A stretch of 64,000 nucleotides of DNA from Cladopsammia gracilis (lineage: Eukaryota; Cnidaria; Anthozoa; Scleractinia; Dendrophylliidae): assembly GCA_022457155.1 (NCBI GenBank), contig JAJGOT010000053.1:648501-712500 (forward strand). Direction: 5' to 3'. The translations under genes were made by a program, and so were the position numbers. Under the pieces are notes generated by a model. That model made no database searches, had not been told where the DNA came from, and worked only from the letters and a program-made list of their open reading frames with translations. Shown piece by piece: positions 58,325 through 64,000 of this stretch; the first letter of the stretch is position 1; the number at the start of each line of letters is the position of its first letter.

Positions 58325-61300
58325 ATGTCTTCATCTGATTTAAATAACTTATCATATGATGAACTTATGAAAATAGCAAAAAAGGAAACTAAAGAAAATA
58401 GAAAAATTAAAGAAGAACGAAAGAAACAAAAATTGATTGAATATATTAAAAATAAAAAAGAAGAAAATGATAAATTAAAAAAGAAACCAATAAAACTTAA
58501 ACCTAAATCAAAACCTAAATCAAAACCTAAACCAAAGAAAATTAAAACATTTGATGATTATTTTCTTGAATGTATAAAAAATAAAAAGATTCCAAAAGAT
58601 ACTCCAAAATATTTAAAGAAAGCACTTGAAAGAGCAATGAAAGAATACCACGTTGGAATTAAATTTGAAAAATCTGCTCTTGATAATTTTGCTGAAAAAT
58701 ATGTAATTGAAGGAAAACCAAAAATCTTTCCTAAAGATTATTTTAAAGAAAAAGCTTCACAATTAAAAGATTTTCTTAGAAATCATAGAAATATTAAAGT
58801 TAGATTTATATTAGTTTGTTTAATGGAAAGAATGGAGCATGAAGATAAAATTAAAGATAAAGCTTATTTTCATTCTGAAACACATATTAATCTTGAAGGT
58901 ATAGATGCTAAAGAGATTTTAACTAAAATAATTCTAGAAATTCTTAGTAAAATTTTAATTTATCAAAGAAATGGTTCAGGTTGGTATTTTAAAGAGATTT
59001 TATCATTAGAAATTCATACTATAAAATATAAACCTTTGAAAGGATCTTCATATATTAAACTTCCTGATTTTATTTCAAGTAAGAAAGCTATAATAAATTT
59101 AGAAAATAAAAAAGATGATAAATGTTTCATGTGGTGTATTTTAAGATACTTACATCCACATAAGAAAGATCCTCAAAGAATTTCAAATTTAAAACAATAT
59201 GAAAATGATCTTAATTTTAAAGGTATTAATTTTCCAGTAAAATTAACAGATATAAAAAAGTTTGAAAATCAAAATAATAATATTCCAGGAATTAATGTTT
59301 TTTCAATTAATGAATATAATAAATTTTATCCTTTAAGAATTAATGACAAAGATTGTAATAATACAATAGATTTATTTCTTTATGAAGACACCGGAAAAAC
59401 ACATTATACACTTATCAAAAATTTTTCAAGATTAATCAATACACAAATAAGTAAAGATACAAGAAAAAAATATTTTTGTAAAAAATGTTTATCTCATTTT
59501 ACAAAAGAGGATCTCCTAAAGAAACACATTATATTTTGTTCTAATAATGAGACAGCTGCAGTAAAAATGCCTCCTAAAAACTCATTTTTATTTTTTAAAA
59601 ATTATAATAAAAAATTACCTTTACCTTTTGTTATTTATGCTGATTTTGAATGTTTTACAAAACCAATGAATAATTGTGAACCGGATCCAAATTATTCTTA
59701 TTCAATGGAATATCAAAAACATGAACCTTGTGGATTTTGTATTTATATTAAATCTTTTGATTTTGATGATAGAGTTGATAGAATATTTAAAATTAATCCA
59801 ATTATTTATACAAAGAAAAAAGAAGATGAAAATATTGCATTAGTTTTTGTAAAAGAATTAAAAAAAATTGTAAAACAAATTAATTTTAGTTTTTATAATT
59901 TCCCACAAATGATGATATTTACAGACTCTGATAAAATAGAGTTTAATAAATCAACAAATTGTCATATTTGTGAAAAACCTTTTATTGAAGGAGACTTTAA
60001 GAATAAAAAAGTTAGAGATCATTGTCATTTTACTGGTAAGTTTAGAGGAGCTGCTCATAATAATTGTAATATTTTTTGTAAAAAACCTAGAGTACTTCCT
60101 GTAATATTTCATAATCTTCAAGGTTATGATTCACATCTTTTTATTAAAGAATTAGCAAAAATGAAAGGAGATTTAACTTTTATTCCTAAAACAGAAGAGA
60201 AATATATATCATTTTCTAAGAAAATTAAAGTAGCTGAATTTATGAGAGAAGATGAAAAAATTACAATTAATTTTGAATTACGTTTTATTGATTCATTTAA
60301 ATTTTTATTAACTTCCCTTTCAGGTCTTGTAAATAATTTGCAACCTGATGATTTTTATTCTATAAAAAGTTATTATGATAAAAATATAGAATTATTAACA
60401 AGAAAAGGAGTATATCCTTATGATTATGTAAATTCTTTAGAAAAATTCAAAGAAACACAATTACCACCAAAAGAAGAATTTTATTCAAAATTAAATGATG
60501 AAGACATAACTGATGAAGACTACACCCATGCACAAAAGGTTCGGTCACAATTTAATTGTAAAACTATTAAAGATTACCATGATTTATATCTTAAAACAGA
60601 TGTATTACTTTTAGCTGATGTGTTTGAAAACTTTCGTAAAACTTGTTTGAAGTATTATAATTTAGATCCAGCTCATTATTATACATCTCCTGGATTAGCT
60701 TGGGATGCATGTCTTAAAGAAACAGAACAAAGACTTGAATTATTACATGATTATGATATGTTAATGATGTTTGATCAAGGAATTAGAGGTGGTATAACTC
60801 ATATATCAAAAAGATATTCAGAAGCAAACAATAAATATATGAAAAATTATAATCCAAATGAAGAATCAAAATTTATTACATATCTTGATGCTAATAATCT
60901 TTATGGTTGGTCAATGATACAAAAACTTCCAACTCATGGTTTTAAATGGATGAAAAATCTTACAAAAGAAAATGTAATAAAAATATTAGAAAAGAAAATT
61001 ACAAATATTGGTTATATTTTTGAAGTGGATCTTAAATATCCAAAAAAACTATGGAAAGAACATAATGATTATCCACTTGCTACAGAAAGATTAAAGTTTG
61101 GAACAGTAGAGAAACTTGTTGGATCTTTTTACCGTAAAAAGAATTATATAATACATTATAGAAATCTTAGACAATGTTTAGAATTAGGACTTGAACTTGA
61201 AAAAGTACACAGAGGAATATCATTTTATCAATCTGAATGGATGAAACCTTATATTGAAAAAAATACAGAATTAAGAAAACAATCTAAAAACTCTTTTGAA

Positions 61301-62080
61301 AAAGATTTTTTTAAATTAATGAATAATTCTGTATTTGGTAAAACAATTGAAAATATAAGAAAAAGACAAAATATACAATTAGTAAATAATAAGAAAAAGG
61401 CTATTAATTTGTCATCAAAACCTAATTTTGATCGATTAACAATATTTGATCAAAAATTAATTGCAGTTCATTTGAAAAAGACAGAAATATATTTTAATAA
61501 ACCTATTTATGTGGGACAAGCTGTTCTTGATTTGTCAAAATTTCATATGTATGATTTTCATTATAATTATATTAGAGAGAAGTATTCCAATAAAGCTGAA
61601 TTATTATTCACAGATACAGATTCATTAATGTATGAAATTCATACAGATGATTTTTATTATGATATAAGAAAAGACATCAAAAAAAAGTTTGATACAAGTG
61701 ATTATCCAGAAAATCATGAATCTGGAATTAAAACTGGAATTAATAAGAAAGTAATAGGAATGTTTAAAGATGAAGCTTGTGGAAAACAAATTACACATTT
61801 TGTTGGTCTAAGACCTAAGCTTTATTCTTTTAAAGTTGAAGACATTGAAGTAAAGAAATGTAAAGGAATTAAGAAGAATGTTATTAAAAAGGAAATAACA
61901 TTTGAAGATTTCAAGAAATGTTTATTCTCAGAAAAAGAAGAAATGAGAACAATGAATATAATCAGAAGTAAAGAACATAAAATTTACTCGATGAAAATGA
62001 ATAAAGTAGCATTATCTGCAAATGACGATAAAAGACTGATTTGTAAAAATAAAATTAATACTTTAGCTTTGAGAAAATAA
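58325..62080 (+). CDS. Protein-primed family B DNA polymerase (pPolB)
   Basis: 1251 aa. Residues 1-110 are Lys-rich. About 383-406 hold a C2H2/C-type finger (FCKKC...KKHIIFC) placed just before the exonuclease, as in Polinton polymerases. Exo I is YADFEC (D440, E442); a Cys/His-rich insert follows (CHIC...HCHFTGKFRGAAHNNC, about 546-577, HNH endonuclease VII-like); Exo II is NLQGYDSH (about 597); Exo III is YLKTDVLLLAD (about 755-765). Polymerase motifs are A YLDANNLYGW (D855), B KLMNNSVFGK (about 996) and C FTDTDSL (about 1097), followed by the LRPKLYSF motif. All catalytic acids are present, so it looks intact. Family members replicate linear dsDNA from a terminal protein. No stop or frameshift is seen. 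Confidence 0.93.
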   Translation: MSSSDLNNLSYDELMKIAKKETKENRKIKEERKKQKLIEYIKNKKEENDKLKKKPIKLKPKSKPKSKPKPKKIKTFDDYFLECIKNKKIPKDTPKYLKKALERAMKEYHVGIKFEKSALDNFAEKYVIEGKPKIFPKDYFKEKASQLKDFLRNHRNIKVRFILVCLMERMEHEDKIKDKAYFHSETHINLEGIDAKEILTKIILEILSKILIYQRNGSGWYFKEILSLEIHTIKYKPLKGSSYIKLPDFISSKKAIINLENKKDDKCFMWCILRYLHPHKKDPQRISNLKQYENDLNFKGINFPVKLTDIKKFENQNNNIPGINVFSINEYNKFYPLRINDKDCNNTIDLFLYEDTGKTHYTLIKNFSRLINTQISKDTRKKYFCKKCLSHFTKEDLLKKHIIFCSNNETAAVKMPPKNSFLFFKNYNKKLPLPFVIYADFECFTKPMNNCEPDPNYSYSMEYQKHEPCGFCIYIKSFDFDDRVDRIFKINPIIYTKKKEDENIALVFVKELKKIVKQINFSFYNFPQMMIFTDSDKIEFNKSTNCHICEKPFIEGDFKNKKVRDHCHFTGKFRGAAHNNCNIFCKKPRVLPVIFHNLQGYDSHLFIKELAKMKGDLTFIPKTEEKYISFSKKIKVAEFMREDEKITINFELRFIDSFKFLLTSLSGLVNNLQPDDFYSIKSYYDKNIELLTRKGVYPYDYVNSLEKFKETQLPPKEEFYSKLNDEDITDEDYTHAQKVRSQFNCKTIKDYHDLYLKTDVLLLADVFENFRKTCLKYYNLDPAHYYTSPGLAWDACLKETEQRLELLHDYDMLMMFDQGIRGGITHISKRYSEANNKYMKNYNPNEESKFITYLDANNLYGWSMIQKLPTHGFKWMKNLTKENVIKILEKKITNIGYIFEVDLKYPKKLWKEHNDYPLATERLKFGTVEKLVGSFYRKKNYIIHYRNLRQCLELGLELEKVHRGISFYQSEWMKPYIEKNTELRKQSKNSFEKDFFKLMNNSVFGKTIENIRKRQNIQLVNNKKKAINLSSKPNFDRLTIFDQKLIAVHLKKTEIYFNKPIYVGQAVLDLSKFHMYDFHYNYIREKYSNKAELLFTDTDSLMYEIHTDDFYYDIRKDIKKKFDTSDYPENHESGIKTGINKKVIGMFKDEACGKQITHFVGLRPKLYSFKVEDIEVKKCKGIKKNVIKKEITFEDFKKCLFSEKEEMRTMNIIRSKEHKIYSMKMNKVALSANDDKRLICKNKINTLALRK

Positions 62081-62103
62081 AAAAAATAATAATATAAAAT
62101 AAA

Positions 62104-62262
62104 ATGATTAATTTCACAAAAAAAGATATTTTATTAATATATTTAAGAAGACTTTTTTTAATAGAAGATTTTGATGAAGAAATTAGATATAAAAGGTATA
62201 AGAGAGAAAGATTTTATAAAAGAGAAAATTTAAAAAATTTAAAAAAAAATAAAAGATTATAA
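62104..62262 (+). CDS. Small basic viral protein, 52 aa
   Basis: ATG 24 bases after the polymerase stop; encodes a Lys/Arg/Tyr-rich peptide (starts MINFTKKDILLIYLRR). Its TAA overlaps the next ATG by one base (TAATG), suggesting coupled expression with the downstream zinc-ribbon gene. No known domain. The short length and lack of the promoter motif make it less certain than its neighbours. Confidence 0.5.
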   Translation: MINFTKKDILLIYLRRLFLIEDFDEEIRYKRYKRERFYKRENLKNLKKNKRL

Positions 62263-62810
62263 TGTATACAGAAGAAGAGATTAAATTATATTCTTCCATA
62301 TTAAAATCTTATGAAAAAAGTAAAATTAAAAAAAAGAAAAAAAGAAATATTCCAATATATGAAAAATGCAAACATGAGAATAAAGAAATTATTGATTATG
62401 CTGAAGTTTGTTGTGATTGTGGTCTTCAAATTCAAAGAATATTAAATTATGATGTTAATATATCTGATTGGGAAAGATGTTGTTATAGAAAAAAATCAGT
62501 ATACCAAAGAAAGTATTTTTTTAAGAAAAAGATCAATGAAATACAAAAAACTTTTGATATAAAAAATGATGATATTTCTAAGATTAATGAAATACTTTAT
62601 AAAATTGATAATGCAAATTTAATTAAGAAAGTAAATACACAATTTGGAAGAAAGAGAATCATTAATATCACTTTTATTATAAAAAAGATTTTAATTATTC
62701 TTGGTTATAGTAATGTTGATGAATTATTACCACTAAAACTTTCAGAAGAAACAAAAGCTTTTTATGAAGAATGGTGGGAATTAGTTAAAAAAGAAATTAT
62801 AATATCATAA
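62262..62810 (+). CDS. Zinc-ribbon protein, VLTF3-like late transcription factor candidate
   Basis: 182 aa. The N-terminal half has a C-x-H...CCDCG zinc-ribbon pattern (KCKHENK, then VCCDCGLQI), like TFIIB and viral late transcription factor 3 (A2L). After it come RKKSVYQRKYFFKKKINEIQ, which follows the YxR...F...L..Q pattern of VLTF3, and a C-terminal helical part ending in LPLKLSEETKAFYEEWW. VLTF3 proteins drive late gene transcription in nucleocytoviruses and are also found in Polinton-like viruses. Similarity is judged by eye and is weak outside the ribbon. The start overlaps the stop of the 52-aa gene. Confidence 0.55.
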   Translation: MYTEEEIKLYSSILKSYEKSKIKKKKKRNIPIYEKCKHENKEIIDYAEVCCDCGLQIQRILNYDVNISDWERCCYRKKSVYQRKYFFKKKINEIQKTFDIKNDDISKINEILYKIDNANLIKKVNTQFGRKRIINITFIIKKILIILGYSNVDELLPLKLSEETKAFYEEWWELVKKEIIIS

Positions 62811-62866
62811 TTTTAATTGAGTTTTGAAATTAAGTTGTAGCGGAAAAAAATAATAATTTAAAAAAA

Positions 62867-62888
62867 AATATATTTATATAAAATAAAA
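62867..62888 (+). promoter_or_regulatory. AT-rich viral promoter motif
   Basis: AATATATTTATATAAAATAAAA ends directly before the ATG at 62889, matching the motifs at 58301 and 63664; GCGGAAAAAAA occurs about 45 bases upstream of the ATG. Confidence 0.6.
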
Positions 62889-63596
62889 ATGAATTCTTCA
62901 CAAAGCAAATCTATTAATACGCAATACAAAGCAATTCCTATCACTCTTTTTGGTGTAACATATTTTGATAAAATATTATATGGTAAAATGTTTATGATTG
63001 ATCTTCATTTTCACAATATATATATTAATTATCGAAGATTTTATGAGTTAAGAAAGAGAGAAATTGAAGATAAAATTATATCAGATAATAGTTTAAAAAT
63101 AAAAGATATATTAAGATATTTTAAAAAAAGTCAAAAAAATAATGAAATAGACAAACAAAAAAGAAAATATTTGAATAGAATAAGAAAAGAAATAAAATAT
63201 ATTAGAAAATATTTAATGAAAGAAGAATATAAAGAAAAAGTTTTATATTGTATTGAAGATGAAAATAATATAAAATTCAGAATTTTAAATTATGAAAAGT
63301 TAATAGATTTTACACATTCTAATTATTTAAGTTTTAGCATAATTAAAAGTATTATGTTAAGACAAAAAAAATATAGAAAATCATTATATCGTAAAGATAT
63401 TTTTAAATGTCAGGGAAAACTTTCATTGAGAAAAGATAATAAAGAAATAATTAAAGAAATAAGAAAAATTGTTAAAGATTTTGAAAGTTATTTTAAAGAA
63501 AAAGATGTTATTATTCATTGGCAAACCGATTCTGATTCTGATTCTGATTCTGATAGAGTTAGTGTTAGTGATAGTCAAGTTAATTATATTTATTAA
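62889..63596 (+). CDS. Hypothetical viral protein, 235 aa
   Basis: Starts MNSSQSKSINTQYKAIPITL. A short beta-like N-terminal part is followed by a long Lys/Arg/Glu-rich helical region (about 55-130, possible coiled coil) and a C-terminal run of six Asp-Ser pairs (SDSDSDSD...). No family recognised. It is preceded by the promoter motif and followed by a hairpin, so it is probably a single-gene transcript. Confidence 0.75.
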   Translation: MNSSQSKSINTQYKAIPITLFGVTYFDKILYGKMFMIDLHFHNIYINYRRFYELRKREIEDKIISDNSLKIKDILRYFKKSQKNNEIDKQKRKYLNRIRKEIKYIRKYLMKEEYKEKVLYCIEDENNIKFRILNYEKLIDFTHSNYLSFSIIKSIMLRQKKYRKSLYRKDIFKCQGKLSLRKDNKEIIKEIRKIVKDFESYFKEKDVIIHWQTDSDSDSDSDRVSVSDSQVNYIY

Positions 63597-63608
63597 TAAT
63601 TATATCCC

Positions 63609-63630
63609 TTTTTTAGGGATTTTTTTTATG
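63609..63630 (+). terminator. Hairpin plus T run
   Basis: ATCCCTTTTTTAGGGAT followed by a T run just after the stop at 63596. The bases after it (TTTATGCTGAAATTTATAA) repeat those after the first terminator at 58243-58263. Confidence 0.6.
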
Positions 63631-63663
63631 CTGAAATTTATAATTTTAAAAAAAAAAATTTAA

Positions 63664-63685
63664 AAATATATTTATATATAATAAA
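63664..63685 (+). promoter_or_regulatory. AT-rich viral promoter motif
   Basis: AAATATATTTATATATAATAAA immediately before the ATG at 63686. Confidence 0.6.
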
Positions 63686-64000
63686 ATGCAACTTACATCT
63701 CCCGAAAACATTTCTAAAGAAAATCTAATTTTTAACGAAGCTAAACAATATAAAGTCAAGAATTCTAAGATGAAATATCATCGTATTAAAATCGAAACAA
63801 CTTATCCTAATGGTAAGCAAGGTCCTCTTATAATTGAAACACCTTTACTTTTTAGTTTTGGTGTATCTGAAAGAAAGAATCAAGAATCTCAAGAATTAGT
63901 TGGATATACAATTCCTGTTTGTTTATGGGAAAAAGAAAAAGAACCAACTAAAGAAGAAAAAAAGTTTTTTAAAACATTAGAAAATATTCAACAACTTTGT
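63686..64000 (+). CDS. Partial viral protein, possibly DUF2738 / ssDNA-binding type
   Basis: 105 codons, open to the window edge. The peptide has KMKYHRIKIETTYPNG, LLFSFGVSE and GYTIPVCLWEKEKEPTKEE. From memory this pattern (F-S-F-G-V, then G-Y-x-x-P-x-C-L-W and T-x-E-E) resembles the DUF2738 family of nucleocytoviruses, for which single-strand DNA binding has been proposed; I hold this loosely. It has its own promoter motif. Confidence 0.5.
   Translation, partial: MQLTSPENISKENLIFNEAKQYKVKNSKMKYHRIKIETTYPNGKQGPLIIETPLLFSFGVSERKNQESQELVGYTIPVCLWEKEKEPTKEEKKFFKTLENIQQLC

Larger units (their letters stand above)
56857..64000 (+). mobile_element. Endogenous Polinton-like / pPolB virus fragment (right end outside window)
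   Basis: Base composition changes sharply to very AT-rich, genes lie close together on one strand without introns, and the set includes a protein-primed family B DNA polymerase and a VLTF3-like zinc-ribbon protein. Shared AT-rich promoter motifs and hairpin ends support one viral transcription unit style. Metazoan Polintons carry this polymerase, but the integrase, capsid and packaging ATPase genes that would prove the class are not in the window. It lies downstream of GINS1 exon 3; integration, contamination or chimeric assembly cannot be separated from sequence alone. Confidence 0.75.

Overview
The window is eukaryotic nuclear DNA. It has intron-rich metazoan genes, many short inverted-repeat (MITE-like) elements and a tRNA-derived SINE of a kind I associate with corals. 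A cnidarian host, most likely an anthozoan such as a stony coral, fits best; this is inference, because no species-diagnostic gene is present.

Region 1 (1-21172) holds three copies of one mobile element of about 5.1-5.3 kb, all in the same orientation and separated by unrelated spacers. Each copy carries one minus-strand gene for a tyrosine recombinase with a complete R...HxxR...H...Y catalytic set and a C-terminal Myb/SANT-like domain. Only copy 3 keeps an N-terminal C2H2 zinc finger; copies 1 and 2 lost it through the same in-frame 186-bp deletion. The gene is followed by a tandem array of about 187-bp units and preceded by a long array of GGAAC/GTTCC palindromes. I read it as a Crypton-like DNA element; its array architecture is unfamiliar to me. 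Each spacer contains a large foldback element.

Region 2 (21173-40700) is host DNA dense in MITEs and minisatellites. It contains two minus-strand exons (LamG-like at 28756-29469, SEA-like at 22671-22795) that probably belong to one extracellular or receptor gene, a decayed pogo/Tigger transposase fragment, and an apparently intronless rhodopsin-class GPCR (36042-37376).

Region 3 (40748-56856) holds two host genes arranged head to head, with 211 bp between start codons. ABHD12, a membrane serine hydrolase, is on the minus strand; I reconstructed it as 14 coding exons totalling 1065 bp (354 aa). GINS1/PSF1, a replication helicase subunit, is on the plus strand; exons 1-3 are visible.

Region 4 (56857-64000) lies downstream of GINS1 exon 3 and switches abruptly to very AT-rich, densely packed, virus-like DNA. 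It starts with a perfect 132-bp inverted repeat. Then come a hypothetical gene, a protein-primed family B DNA polymerase (1251 aa), a 52-aa mini-gene overlapping the next gene by one base, a zinc-ribbon protein resembling viral late transcription factor 3, another hypothetical gene and a truncated gene at the window edge. Three genes share an AT-rich promoter motif just before the ATG and two end in GC-stem hairpins followed by T runs. This looks like an endogenous Polinton-like or related DNA virus inserted in a GINS1 intron, cut off by the window end.
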